Source of the DNA: Hyaloscypha bicolor E
Taxonomy: Eukaryota; Ascomycota; Leotiomycetes; Helotiales; Hyaloscyphaceae
Assembly (NCBI RefSeq): GCF_002865645.1
Contig: NW_020194618.1
Location: 712,885 to 776,884 of the forward strand
DNA length: 64,000 bases
Direction: 5' to 3'
Made by a program: the position numbers and the translations under genes. Positions 26,235-38,916 of this stretch are shown here, piece after piece (the stretch's first letter is position 1; each line of letters begins with the position of its first letter). The notes below the pieces were generated by a model. That model did not search any database. It was not told the DNA's origin and saw only the letters and a list, made by a program, of their open reading frames with translations.

Positions 26235-26469
26235 TATCGGAATAGCTATACTGCGAATTTCCTAGTTATATAACTAGTTATATAATCTCGTATTACAGGT
26301 ATAACTCGACCGGTAAACTAGTTCCCTTTAGGCTTAGCAGATTTAGGGATTACATATTAATACTATAATACTACAATTTCTATTTCTAAATAATAATAAC
26401 TTTACTAACCTTATATAAATAGTATTCTATAATTATATAATAGTACTATATATTTCTAGTAAACCAATA
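26235..26469 (-). mobile_element. Solo LTR of the Ty1/copia element, inverted relative to 30657-30952
   Basis: The reverse complement begins TATTGGTTTACTAG and ends ATTCCGATA. It aligns with the 296-base LTR at 30657 over most of its length, including CCTAAATCTGCTAAGCCTAA. The copy is shorter (235 bases) and diverged. It is flanked by TATAT on both sides, which fits a 5-base target duplication, although the surroundings are low-complexity TA. It is less RIP-altered than the full element's LTRs in its central part. Confidence 0.65.
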
Positions 26470-29400
26470 TATATATATATATATTTGGAATTTATAATTA
26501 ATACTTTAAAATAATATTCTTTAATTAGTTTTTATATAATTTAAAAATCAGGTTATTAAATTTAATACTTTTATAATACTTAAATTTATTTAAGTTTATA
26601 TAGTTTTATAATTATTAGAGCCTTTATAATTCTTTATTTTTTGAGTTTAATATTTAAACTATATTATATATTTCGCTTTTAATATAAAGAAGGCTTCTAA
26701 AAATCTAATTTATTTATATATTATATTTTATATTTAGAGAATTTATTTATTAGTAGTATTTTCTTATTACTAAAAAAAAGAAGTTATAAAAGGATTTTTA
26801 TATTAAAAATATATTATATTATAATAATAAAATTATAAGTATTTATATATAAATATATAATATATTAGACTAATTATACTAAAAACCATATTATATCTAT
26901 ATATAAAGTTACTAATTACTTTATATTAATACTAGATCTATATAATTATATAACTTTATATAATTAGCTAACTATAGAAAAGCTTTAAAACCCGAAATTC
27001 ACGAAAAGTTTTAAGGGCTTTAAGGTTTCCGAATTATTACTAGTATCTAATATTTTTTAAGAAAAGAATATTATATATTCTATAATAAATAATTTATTAT
27101 AAATTACTTAATTTTTAAATTAAATGAGAAATCTAAAAACTAGACTTATAATTCAAGTTTTATTAAAATTATTAAAGTTTTTACTAGCTAATACTATAGA
27201 TTTAATTTTATTATAGAAATTTTATAGATTCTATTCTAATTTATCTAAAAAATATATATAATATATTTCTTTATTTATTTTAATATTTATATATAATTTT
27301 TAAAAGCCGAACTGTTATCTAAAAAAGAAATAAAATAACTAGACTAATATTTTTAAAAACTAAGGCCTTAATAAATCTATTTAAAAAAGCTTATTAATTC
27401 TTCTAAAAATAACTCAAGAAAAGTTTAAGTTTATTATATATTATAACTTATATAACTAGAAATAGGAACTTGAATTTATTATATAAAATTATTTATATAT
27501 AGAGACTTTTATTATAAATTCCTTATTTGAATTAATAAATTAAATCTATTTTTAATACTAAGTTTTTATTAGAGTAATTTCCTATTTCTAGAGGCTTTAA
27601 ATAAAATAGCTAATAAATTTCTTAGCTATTAGCCAAGATTTATTAGCTAGAAAATCTATAAATAATAAATAAGATTATAAAATAGAACTTTTCTAATTAT
27701 AATACTAATATATTTTATTATAATATAAAATAATTAAATATAAAAGTTCTATTAAATATAATATATTTCGAGCTATAAATAATATTTTGCAAAATATAAA
27801 AAGTTTTAATATTTAACTAATATTATAATCTAGTCTAAAAATATTTATTCTTTTTTATATTTAATTTAATAGAAATAAAAAATACCTATATTTTAACTTA
27901 AGAAATAATTAAGACTTTTATATAAACTTAGAATAGTAGTTTATTCTATAAAGAGAAAATAGACTAGAATTATTTATATTATATTAATCTTTAGAAAAGA
28001 TTATAATAAATATTATAATTCCTGAAATATTTTTAAGAAAGCTTTTTTAAATTAAAATAAACTAGTTTATAATTCCGAAAAATCTATAGATGTTTTATAT
28101 ATCCGAAAATATAAATACTTAAAATAAATACTATTTAAGTTCTAATTTATAATAAAAGAAAAATAAAGTATATAAAATAAAAGTAAAATAAAATATTCGA
28201 ATATTTAATAAATAGAAAGCCTAACTATAAATTATAAAAACTAGTATTAATTAGATATATATATAATAATATCGAAAAAAAGATAAAATAAAAGAAACTA
28301 AAAAATAAATTAGTTTATATTTTATAAAAGTAAATAAAGAAATATTTAAATAGCCTAAAAATAAAAAATATATATTAAAAAAATTAAAATTAAAGAAAAA
28401 AGAGCTATTTCCTATAAAATAAATTAGTATTTGTTTTAAGACAAAAAAATAGAGGCATTTAGTAATAGTCTAAAGGCTTTTATAAGTATTAAAAAAATGA
28501 AAAAAATATTAAAGTTTAAAGAAATCTAAATAGAAATTAGTCTCTTTTTTAGAAATTTAAAAGAGAATATTTCTAAAAAGCTTAAAGATATAAGAAATAT
28601 TAGAAAAGAAAAGGAAATATTAAAGTTTAGAGAAATTTAAATAAAAATTAGCTTCTTTTTAGAAGTTTAAAAGAAAGTATTTTTAAAGAATTTAAAAATA
28701 TAAGAGATATTAGAAAAAGAAAAAAGAAATCTAAAATTTAGCTTTCTAAAAAATAAGTAAGTTAAAGACTTATAATATAGAAGTTTCAAATAAAAGTAAT
28801 TCGGAAATAATAGTTAGATATTAGCTTTTAGTATTAATAAAGAAATTAAAAAAGAAAGAATTTAAAGAAAAAAGAAAAGATTATAAAATAATTAAATACT
28901 AGCTTTTAATATTAATAAAAGTATTATTAAAAGTATTAATAAAAGTATTAATAAAAGTATTAATAAAAGTATTAATAAAAGTATTAATAAAAGTATTAAT
29001 AAAAGTATTAATAAAAGTATTAATAAATAAAATATTAGTAAAAAATAAAAGCTTTTAGTATTAATAGTAAAATCAAAAAAATTTAAAAGAAAAATAAAGG
29101 TTTTAAAATAAAAATAAAATAAAATAATAGTTTTATAGAGAATAAAAATACTAGTATAAGATAATTATATTATTATATAATTCTATATTTACTTTTATTA
29201 TTTATTAAGAATATATATTTTTTAGAAAAAAGTATTATTTAAAATTCTTAAGCTTTTCTAATTTAATATCTATATATTTAAAAAATAAGAAATAAATATA
29301 ATTATATATACTAGAATAAAGGAATTCTTCTTATTTAAAAATTATAATTATAATATTACTAAATATAAAAATATAGAAATTTATATAATAAGCTATATAT

Positions 29401-30656
29401 AAAAATTTAAAAAATTTAAATTATCTCGAATTATTTATAATTAATAAAGTAAATTAGCTAACTATATAAGTTAAATATAGTTTAATTATTATTAGTATAC
29501 TTTGGCTTTTATAAATTAATAAAAAAAAGAATATTTTTATTTTTATTTTTATAATTATAATACCTAAAATTATAATTTTTTAATATTTAAATATATTTAA
29601 TTTAAAGCTATTAAATACTAATATTTTTATTTTCAGATATTATTTATTACAAATTTATTCGGGTTTAAATAGTTATATTAAATATATATTTTTATATTTC
29701 AAAAATAAATAATAAAAATATAATTATACTAGCTTTAATTTTAGCTTTAATTTTAATCTCTTTCTAAAAATAACTTTAATTTCAATATATAATACTATTA
29801 TTAAAGCTTTCTTTTATTAAAAATATATTAAATATAACTTTAGATAATAATTCTAGTAAAAGCAAAAATAATAGAAAAGATAATAAAGCTATAAATAAAT
29901 AGAAAAATAATATTTATAATATATTCTCTAATAATTTAGACTTAATTTATAATATTCTTTTCTATTAATATATTTAATTAATAAACTCTTCTATTTCTTA
30001 ACTTTTTTCTTATATATAACTTTCTCTTTTTCTGTTTTTTTCTCTTTTATAATAATACTTTAAATTCTTTATATTATCTAATAATATTACTAAAATAATA
30101 AAGCGAATTAATAATAAAGCTAAAGTTAGAAAGATAAAGCTATATTAGAATAAGAAACTAAAAGAATTAAAGAAAAATAAAGCAAATCTAGAAATAAGCT
30201 TAATATATATTTATAGAACTAAATTCTTTTAAGCTTATATTACTTATAGTAATAAAAAAAAAACTAAAAAGCCTTTTTAAATACTATATAATTATAAAAA
30301 GTAAATTTAATAATACTTATATAAATTACAAATATAATAATAATAATAAAGTTTATATTTTCTATTAATTTAATACTAATTCTACTAAATCTAGAAAGCT
30401 TTATTTTATATTTATAAAACCCTTTATACTAAAGCTTTAATTACTTATAAGATATAAAAAGCAAATATAAAAACAGATATAAGATTAGAAAGTAAAGAGA
30501 AAGAAGATAATAGTAAAGAAAGAGAGTAAAAATATTAGAGAAAAAGAAAATAAAGAAAATATAAATAATTTAAGTAATATAAAAAATATAAAAAATATAA
30601 ATAATAAAAGAGATATATTTTATAATTTATAGAATTTGCCTTATAGACTATATAAG
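26470..30656. repeat. RIP-degraded AT-rich block between solo LTR and copia element
   Basis: AT-rich relic sequence without open frames. Long A-rich, lysine-codon-like runs at 28140-29110 suggest one old coding strand, but no domain can be read. It includes a 12-base tandem array at 28911-29028. Confidence 0.6.
28911..29028. repeat. Tandem array of a 12-base unit (ATTAATAAAAGT)
   Basis: About ten near-identical units. The second unit varies (ATTATTAAAAGT), and the last runs into ATTAATAAATAA. It is a simple minisatellite within the AT block. Confidence 0.85.
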
Positions 30657-30952
30657 TATTAGTTTACTAGTAATATATAGTACTATTATATAGTTATAAA
30701 ATGCTATTTATATAAGGTTAATAAAGTTATTATTTAGAAATAGAGATTATAATATTATAGTATTAATATATAATCCCTAAATCTACTAAGCCTAAAAGGG
30801 TCTAGTTTACTAGTCGAATTACTAATAAGATATAAGGTTATATAACTATATCTCGTATTTTATATCCTATTACCTATATTCTATTACCTATATCCCGTAT
30901 CCCGTATCCCGTAACTATATATATAACTCTCAAAGAAATAGTTATACTAATA
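30657..30952 (-). repeat. 3' LTR of the copia element
   Basis: 296 bases, TATTAGT...ACTAATA, in the same orientation as the copy at 36761. It includes short repeats of CCCGTAT near its right side. On the element's own strand this is the downstream LTR. Confidence 0.85.
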
Positions 30953-32079
30953 CTAGAAACTCTCTAAAAAACGCGAAAAATAGTATCTTTCTCTAATTAT
31001 ATATAAATTCCCTAATCCGGCCTAGTACTAGATTCCTAAATATTCTATATATCTATATTACTTCTAAGGTTTTAGTTATATACTAAAGGCTATAGCCTTT
31101 TATATATAACTTCTCCTCCTATAATATTCTCCTATCTTATATATTTATTTTCTGTTCTATTTATACTTAATTTATTTCTTTATATCTAATTATATAGTAT
31201 TTATATTAATTAGGTACTTGAGGGCATTTATTAGTTTTAATTTTATTATAGAATTAGTAGAATTCAATTCTTTCTTAATTCATTTAACTTCTATAATCTC
31301 TTATTATTTATATATCTAGTAAAGATATATTATATTAATTATTAGATACTTTTCTCGAGTAGTTCCTAATTTAATAAGACATTTATATAATAACTTCGAA
31401 TCTATATAAACTACTAGTAATAGTTCTATTTCTAGTACTTTATTAATTATAGATTTAACTAAAGTATCTATATTAAAACTATAAGCTATATTATAGAGTT
31501 CCGAAGCTAGAATACTTCTAGTAACTCTCTTGTATTTAGTAAAGAACTAGTAAATAATATTAGTATATCTAGTTCTATTTACTAGAACTAGAATATATCC
31601 GATTTAGAAAAAGAAATCTCTATTATTTATAAATAAAGTATTTATAAAAATAATTAAATATAAGAACTTTTTTACTAGCTTTACAAATCTCAGTTCTCTA
31701 GTAATATTCTCAATTTACTATTAAATATACTTATTAAGTACCTTTATATTAGTTTCCGAAAGTTTAATAGCTTAAGTAGTAATTAATAGGTTATATAAAG
31801 CTTCTAGTTAATAAACTAATATAATATATACTTCTCTAGTATATTAGGTAATATATTAGTCCTTAATAGAGAGATCTTAATAAATAGTATCTCTATTACT
31901 TATAGTAATAGTATTTTTTATAGAAATAGTTCAGAGATTTTTATATTAGTATTTCTATATAAGAATAATTCTAGTAATATTTATATAAATAATATCTTTA
32001 TTAAACTTGAGATTATAATTAATAATAAGGCATTTATATTTCTTAGCTAAGAACTTAGTCTTTTAGAGCTTTAATTACT

Positions 32080-32180
32080 CTGTTTTTATAAAATTATTAG
32101 TTCTAATAAATAGAATATTATTAGTTTAAAGGCTAATAATTTCAAAGAATTACTTACTATAGAAAAAGTAAGAATTATAA
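32080..32180 (-). pseudogene. Copia reverse transcriptase active-site relic
   Basis: The reverse complement of about 32,110-32,131 reads L-stop-TNNILF. Fungal copia polymerases have LQTDD at this place. Both catalytic Asp codons now read AAT (Asn) by G-to-A change, and the Gln codon is a stop. Downstream in the same frame, KFLAKKYKCL followed by KFN resembles the conserved segment after the active site. The enzyme would copy element RNA into DNA; this copy cannot. Confidence 0.7.
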
Positions 32181-33169
32181 GTTAACTATTCTATAATAAG
32201 CTTATTAATATAGTAGGAATAGTAAGTTTTAAACTAGTAGTTCCTAGCTTCCGGTATATTATATAGTAGTTTTATAACTTTTAGAACCGAATTATTATTT
32301 AGATTTAGCTCTCTAGTAAGCTTATAAGATGAATTAATATAAAAATTATAGTTAAGTAAGGTTATTAATTAGATATAAACTTGTAAAATATTATATAAAT
32401 ATAGTTCTATAATATTTATTATTATAATAGTAATACTAAGAATAATTCTCTAGCTAATATATTAAATAGTAAGTAATTATATTAATACTATATATTTCTT
32501 ATTATTATTATAAGCTTAAATAACTAGTCTCAATTTCTTAAACTTTCTTTCTATATTCTTATTCTTGATTTTATTAATAAACTAGAAGTTAAAGATATAT
32601 ATTTCCTTTAATACCTGAAATCTGGAAGTAACTTTAAATATATTCTTTTCTAGAAGGCTAGTAACTTTAACTTAACGGGAGTTCTTATATAAGTTATTAT
32701 CTTATAGGAATACTATAATATCCGGATTCTTATAAGGATGTCCTCTATTATACTTTAGTAAAATAGCGGGAATAATAGAAGGAATTATACCTGTATTACC
32801 TTTAGCCTTATTATAAAGTTCGGGAATAGGTTTAGGTTCGGAGCTATTAGTAATAACCTTAATATTTCCTATATAAAAGGGCTTTATAAAAGTTAAATAA
32901 AATATAGTATTACTATATAGTAAAACTAATATATAGTTCTTCCTATTAATGGCTACTAGCTTATATAGCCTATCCTAATTACTAGATTAACTGGTATTTC
33001 CTTTATATTATATAAGAATATCCGAATTTAAGAAAAGTTTATAAATATTAGTAATACTAGAACTATTTCGGGTATTTAGAGTATTTGTAATCTAGTATCT
33101 AGCTTAAAGCTTCTGAATTTCCGCTATTACTTTCTTAAGTACTACTAATTACTATAATATAGTTAGTAA

Positions 33170-33465
33170 TAGGGTATTATATTTGGCTATTTAAAGTAAA
33201 GTACTATAAACTAAAAGAATTAGGATAATACTATTAGGTCTAGTAAAATTATTAATGGCCTTAAAAGCTATTTAAAATACGGTATCTTTATTAATTTTAT
33301 TAATTTCGGCTATAATAATAAGATAAGTATATTAAATTAGGCTATAGTAATATTTTATAATTCCGATAGAATTATAAGCTTTTATAGAAATGATTTTAAT
33401 CTTGGTTTTTATAGTATTTATAAGCTAAGCGAATTTCTTACTAGTAAACTGCTTTCCGATATCTA
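33170..33465 (-). pseudogene. Copia integrase core relic
   Basis: The minus strand reads DIGKQFTSKKFA, then about 20 residues later IKAYNSIGI, then AEINKINKD and AFKAINN. This matches the rve integrase core: a catalytic Asp followed by GxQF-x-S, and the glutamate motif in EAYNS. The first Asp is kept. The catalytic Glu reads Lys (AAA, from GAA by G-to-A). Several Gln codons are stops. The original role was joining element DNA to the chromosome. Confidence 0.75.
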
Positions 33466-34689
33466 CTATAATCTAATTAGAAGGGCCTAAATAGATATTA
33501 ATCTAATACTACTTTAAAGTATCCCAAGTATATAATATACTAATATTTTAAAGCTATTAGCCGGCTTAATATTAAGTGCCTTTATTAATAATATAAAGTA
33601 TAAACTTACCGGAAATATAGAAAATATTAATAATAATAAAGTAATTAAAGCTAATATTATTTCTTAGGTTAAACTTAAATTATTCTAGTAATTATCCGAA
33701 TTTCTAGTATTACTTATAGTACTTTATAAGATACTTAAGGGCTTCTATATTAATATTATAGCCTATTTATTCTAGTATATTTCGGAGCTTACTAATAAAT
33801 AAATAACTAAAATAGTAATATAGATATTATAATTTAATCTTTATAAAAAAGTAAAAGTTATAAATAAAGAATTCGGAAATAAAGCTTTATAAAATAATAT
33901 TTTAAAACAAGAAAAAGTATTTAAAATATTATATTATAGATATAAAGTATTTATTAAAAATAATAAGATAATTAGTAAGATTATTAAAATAGACCTCTAG
34001 CTTATCTATATTAGCTAAGCTAAATAAAAATAGAATCTTTATAAATATAATATAGAATTATACTTATCTAATTAGTATTCTTATTATTATAGATCTAATA
34101 AAGGATATAGATCTGATATTAAACTAGATATTAACTTAATCTTTAATAATTTTATTAAGTTAGATATTACTATTAGTTTACTATAAAGCTTGGAATTAGT
34201 TAGAACTAGTAATTAAGAATCTAGAGGCTCTAGTATTAATTATAATTTTATAAAAATAGTAAGTATTATATCTTAATATATTATTAATAGTAAATATCTA
34301 GATATCTTTTATTTATTTAATAGGCTTTAAAATATAATTTTTATCTATTATCTAATATATAAGGAAAAGAAATATAAGGTTATCTATAAGGGTATTAGTT
34401 ATAAAAATAGTAAAAGCAGGGGTTATAGGAGCGGCTAGAAAGCTCTTAATAGAAGTAAAATAGGAATTAGAATAATATTTCTTTCCTTTATTCGTTTTTA
34501 CTAGTAAGGCTTTAAAAGTATTATCTACTAGTTTGTTTTTATTACTTTTATTATTATCTTTTTCTTTAAATTCGGTAATATATTATATATAAGTATTACT
34601 AAAGTATTTATTAAAGTTATAGGTATTTCGGAATCTAAATTAGTAGATATTTTTACTCTTAAATCAAGCTTTCTTAGCCTCTTATTTCT

Positions 34690-34745
34690 CTGGTATATAC
34701 TTTTATAAGTAATACTCGGGTCTTTTATATATAAAACATAACTTC
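34690..34745 (-). pseudogene. Copia Gag zinc-knuckle relic
   Basis: The minus strand reads CFIYKRPEYYL-stop-KYIPEK. The ancestor would have the C-x2-C-x4-C-x4-H finger seen in fungal copia Gag proteins. The second and third Cys and the His now read Tyr, and a likely Trp is a stop, all explained by C-to-T/G-to-A change. In life it packages element RNA. Confidence 0.65.
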
Positions 34746-36760
34746 GGAATATAATTATTATAATTACAGAACTTAGAGTAGTTATTACGGGTTCTAAAGT
34801 TATAACTAGGTCCGTATTAATAATTTCTGAATAAATAGTAATTTGAAAAGTTTTAAGAATAGTATTATTAATTAATAAAAAGAATCTGGATATTAATCTA
34901 TTATTTCTTCTTATAAATAGTAATAGATAATTAGAGCTTATTAATAAGCTAGCCGAGATTATTAGGAAAGTCCGAGACTATATATTAGTATACTAGTAAG
35001 CCTTAATAGGAAGTAATAATCTTATTATATAGGAATTTAGTAGTTTATAAAATAGAAATAAGGCTATATTATAATTTATATAAGTTATTAATTAATATTT
35101 AAATAAGCTCGAATATTGTCTTTTTAGAATCTTTTATTATTATAGTTACTAAGGTAATAGTATTCTATTTATCTAAATTTTAATAATAGTAATTAGGGCT
35201 TTTAAAGAAATTATAAATATTTATATAGGCTTTTTTATATATATATTAAAAGAGCTAGTTATTATAGAAGTAGTTTTATACTAGTTCCTTTAATATAATA
35301 GGAAAAGCTCTTACTAATACCTCTTCTAAGAGCTCTATATATTAGTAAATATTAAGGAAGATAGTAAGTTTTTAGTTAAAACTACTATTAGTTCTATTAT
35401 ATTTCTATATCTTAATATATATCTTTATTATTTCTCTAATTAGCTTTATAGTAAAAGGGCTAGCTAAAGAGCTATTTAGAAATAATAAAGATAATAAAAA
35501 TAGTAGGAATTCATTATTACTAGTTTTCTATAATCCGATACTAGTAAAAGTAATTATAGATAATAAAGAAATATAAGTAATAATTGGTTTAGTTTATTAA
35601 TTTCTTATAATACTATTATTAAGAGATATAAATAATGAGATAATAGGACCTATATTAAGGTCTAGTCTAATAGTAATAATATTAGCTATAATTCAGATAT
35701 ATTATTCTTTTTCCTAAATAGTATTTACTAAAGACTATATAATAGTAAGTTCCCTATTATTTTATTTAATATAAATACTACTATATTATAAAGTAGCTCG
35801 TAATTTATATAGTATATATTAATCTAGATAATTAAATATTTCGAAGTTAAAATTACTAAAATTTTCTTTAAATAATTTCTAGAAATAATTATTAGTTAAT
35901 TTCTTTATCTTATACTAGAATAATCTAGTATTAAGGTAATCTAGAACTTCCTTATTACTATAGGTAATTAGATTAATACTATCTTTCTACTTCTTTATCT
36001 ATATATATTTATTCTATAGTTCCGCTATATTAAACCTCTAGAACCAAGTTCTTCTTAATATATATATAATTTATAATAAAAGAGATTTAAAAATAAGGTA
36101 GTTTATAATAAGTTTATAAAAAGGGTTTAGTAATAAAAGTATCCAGATTCCTGATTTAGATACTAGATACCCTAGATATCTAGAAATATTAAAGGTATTA
36201 AAGTAAATATTTTGCCCTTAAATATTTTATCTATAACGAAAAATTTAGGAAGTAAAATATTATAATTCCAGAAAAATCTAAAGCTTAAAGAACTCGATTT
36301 AATAGTAAAATTGAAGTAGTAGTTAAAGAGCTTTAAAAATATATATAGGGTATATATTCCGGAGAAAGTATTCTATAGATATAAATATTATATAAATAGA
36401 AAAGATAATTTTTAAGAAAGTAATCTTAGAACTAAAAGAAGTTAGTTTTAAAGAATAATAAATAATTAAATAAATAAATAGTTAAATGGCTAACTACTTA
36501 TTAATTAGTAAGAACTAGAGTTTTCTCTCTTAGGCTACTAGATACTTTATAGAGTTAATAAGTAATTCCCCTCTTTAATAAAGTAATTATTAGTTCTTAG
36601 TAAAAGCTAGTTATTTTCTTCCTTAGGCTACCGGATACTTTATAAAATTAATAGATAATTCCCTTCTTTAATATAGACTAGTTCGTTTTACTATAGGCTA
36701 CTAGATATTTCTTTAGTATAATTAATTCTATTCTCTAATCTATAAGTACTAACTAATTAG

Positions 36761-37056
36761 TATTAGTTTACTAGTAATATATAGTACTATTATATAGTTA
36801 TAAAATACTATTTATATAAGATTAGTAAAGTTATTATTTAGAAGTAGGAATTATAGTATTATAGTATTAATATATAATTTCTAAATCTATTAAGCCTAAA
36901 GAAATCTAATCTACTAGTCGAATTATTAATAGAATATAAGGTTATATAACTATATTCTATATCCTATATTCTATTATTTATATTCTATTACCTATATTCT
37001 ATATCCCGTATTCTGTAACTATATATATAACTTTTAAAGAAATAGCTATACTAATA
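36761..37056 (-). repeat. 5' LTR of the copia element
   Basis: 296 bases, the same length as its partner. Most differences from the partner are C/T or G/A, as RIP would give after insertion. Confidence 0.85.
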
Positions 37057-38377
37057 ATAAACTAAGAAAGAATTAGAAATAGTTAAAAATAAAGTATATA
37101 TATTATACTTTTTTTTTTAATAAAATATAATAGAAAAAAAGAATAGAAGTAATATAAATACAAAAATTAGAAAATTACTTTTTATTTTTCGGTTTTATTT
37201 AATAGTCTACTAATAGCTTTAGTAATATACTATAGCCTAGAGTTTTGAACTATTAGATAATTAAACTTATTAATAGTTCTTATATTATAATTATATCTAT
37301 TTATAATTATATAAATTAAAAGTACTTTTATTATAGAATTATTAAAGAATACTTATATAATCTTTATTTTAGAAGAAGTTTCCTTAAGCTTCTTTTTTAG
37401 CTATTAATAAATAAATTATCTAATATAAAAAATAATATCTTACTATTATAATTTCTAAATATCTAATATCTAAAATATTTAGCCAGATATTAGATATCTT
37501 CTAGACTTATATAATATAGCTGTTTTATTAAAGGAAATATACTTGAAATATACTAGAGATATTTAGAAGACTAAGCTTTTTTAAAACTAATATATTATAA
37601 AAAAATTTTTTTTATAAGCCTTTTATATTCTAGTTTTCTCTTTCTTAGCTTTAAATTATTTTTATAAGAAATCTTTTATCTTATTTTCTAAGCCCTAAAT
37701 ACTATATTTATAATAGTATTTAAAGCTTATTTTCTTTAATTCTATAGAGAATTTTAAATAAACTAATTTAGAATTATTAGAAATATAAGTATTACTAAGA
37801 TAATAGAACCTTAGAAATATAAGTAATAGACTTTAAAATAATAAAAGTAAAAAGCTTTAGAACTTTTAAAGAAATTAGGTATTTATATTTCTATAAATAT
37901 ATATTAGTAATATATTAGAAATCTTTTTAAAAACCCGAAAATTAAAGAACCTTAAATAAAAGCTATTCTTTAACTAAATTCTAGAATAATAAGTATTTAT
38001 AAGCTAGTAACCAAACTACTTTTCTTAAGCCCTATTCTATAATCTTATAGGTCTTATATATATACTAATAATAAAACTACTAAAAAATATATAATAAAAA
38101 AAAATTATAATAGATTAATTTTCTAAAATATTATATAACTAGAAACTATATTAATTTCTATTAAGGCTTCTAGTAAAGCTTTTACTAATTTAGATTATTT
38201 TATTAATAGCCTTTTCCGAATTAAATATTCTATTAGTATTTTTAGAGAATTTATAAATAAGTTTATAGAAATAGAATTCTCTATTTTTATTTTAAAGCTT
38301 CTAGATACTAAGAACTATATTATTACTAGAGAGTTATATAAATAGGCTAAAAAGCTTAATATCTTATTTTTAGATAT
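37057..38377. repeat. RIP-degraded block left of the TRIM insertion
   Basis: AT-rich. The right part (from about 38160) belongs to the gag-like frame described for 38160-39430; the rest is unassigned. Confidence 0.55.
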
Positions 38378-38507
38378 TGTTATATATGGCTATTATATAA
38401 CTACGATCCAGCCATTTAACTATAATTAGGCGTATTTACTGTACGGTAAATACTGTGGTCTTTTGGTCCAGTGAACTGTGGTGCGAGCCTAATTCTCACA
38501 CATTACA
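38378..38507 (+). repeat. TRIM 5' LTR, partly RIP-altered
   Basis: 130 bases. It differs from the right LTR at about 14 positions. In each, this copy has T where the other has C, or A where the other has G; nine of them fall in its first 27 bases. Confidence 0.85.
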
Positions 38508-38508
38508 G

Positions 38509-38520
38509 AGTATTCACCGC
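38509..38520 (+). promoter_or_regulatory. Putative self-primer binding site of the TRIM
   Basis: AGTATTCACCGC directly follows the 5' LTR and is the exact complement of 12 bases inside the LTR (GCGGTGAATACT in the right copy). In Tf1/sushi elements the 5' end of the transcript anneals to such a site to start reverse transcription. A caution is that the LTR also holds a GTATTCAC/GTGAATAC hairpin. Confidence 0.6.
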
Positions 38521-38781
38521 TCCGGTCCACTGAGTAGTTGAGTATGCATGCACTTCTGCCCGCAAGATTGGTTTAGGGTTTTCCCAGTCTTGGAGATGGC
38601 TTTAGGGGCGTCAGAGACCCTCTATAGGGCTAAAAAGGACCCTTTAATCAATTGCACGCAATTGAGATTTGCGAAATCGCGATTTTTGGGGATTCCTTTG
38701 GGGCTTAAGGTATAAGTGGTTCGCTTTGCTTGGAGCGTTTCCCCGGTGCTCCGGGACGTCGCTTGGCGAGGGGGGAATAGT

Positions 38782-38911
38782 TGTCACGTGTGGCTGTCAC
38801 GTGACTACGATCCAGCCATTTAACTGTAATTAGGCGTATTCACTGTGCGGTGAATACTGTGGTCTTTTGGTCCAGTGAACTGTGGTGCGAGCCTAATTCT
38901 CACACGTTACA
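38782..38911 (+). repeat. TRIM 3' LTR, nearly unaltered
   Basis: 130 bases starting TGTCACGTGTGG. It keeps CACGTG boxes and CpG sites that were lost in the left copy. It ends at GTTACA, followed by GATAT. Confidence 0.85.
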
Positions 38912-38916
38912 GATAT

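Larger units (their letters stand above)
30657..37056 (-). mobile_element. Ty1/copia LTR retrotransposon, complete but RIP-inactivated
   Basis: Two direct LTRs of exactly 296 bases (30657-30952 and 36761-37056) start TATTAGT and end ACTAATA, as expected from a RIP-altered TG...CA end pair. The flanks ATAAG (left) and ATAAA (right) fit a 5-base target duplication with one G-to-A change. On the minus strand the internal region carries, in copia order, a Gag-type zinc knuckle (about 34,700), an integrase core (33,170-33,460) and a reverse transcriptase active site (about 32,120). This order (integrase before reverse transcriptase) and the LQTNN-type active-site motif are typical of fungal copia. 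Every domain is interrupted by TAA/TAG and substitutions of C-to-T type, so it cannot move on its own. The primer-binding site and polypurine tract are not clear. Confidence 0.85.
38378..38911 (+). mobile_element. TRIM: miniature non-autonomous LTR retrotransposon
   Basis: Direct terminal repeats of exactly 130 bases (38378-38507 and 38782-38911) start TGT and end ACA. They enclose 274 non-coding bases. A 5-base target duplication GATAT flanks the element (38373-38377 and 38912-38916). A purine tract (GAGGGGGGAA) lies just before the right repeat. One base after the left repeat, 38509-38520 (AGTATTCACCGC) is perfectly complementary to GCGGTGAATACT inside the LTR, which suggests self-priming. 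The body keeps CpG-rich sequence while its surroundings are RIP-destroyed, so it is younger. It must depend on enzymes of another element. Confidence 0.85.
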
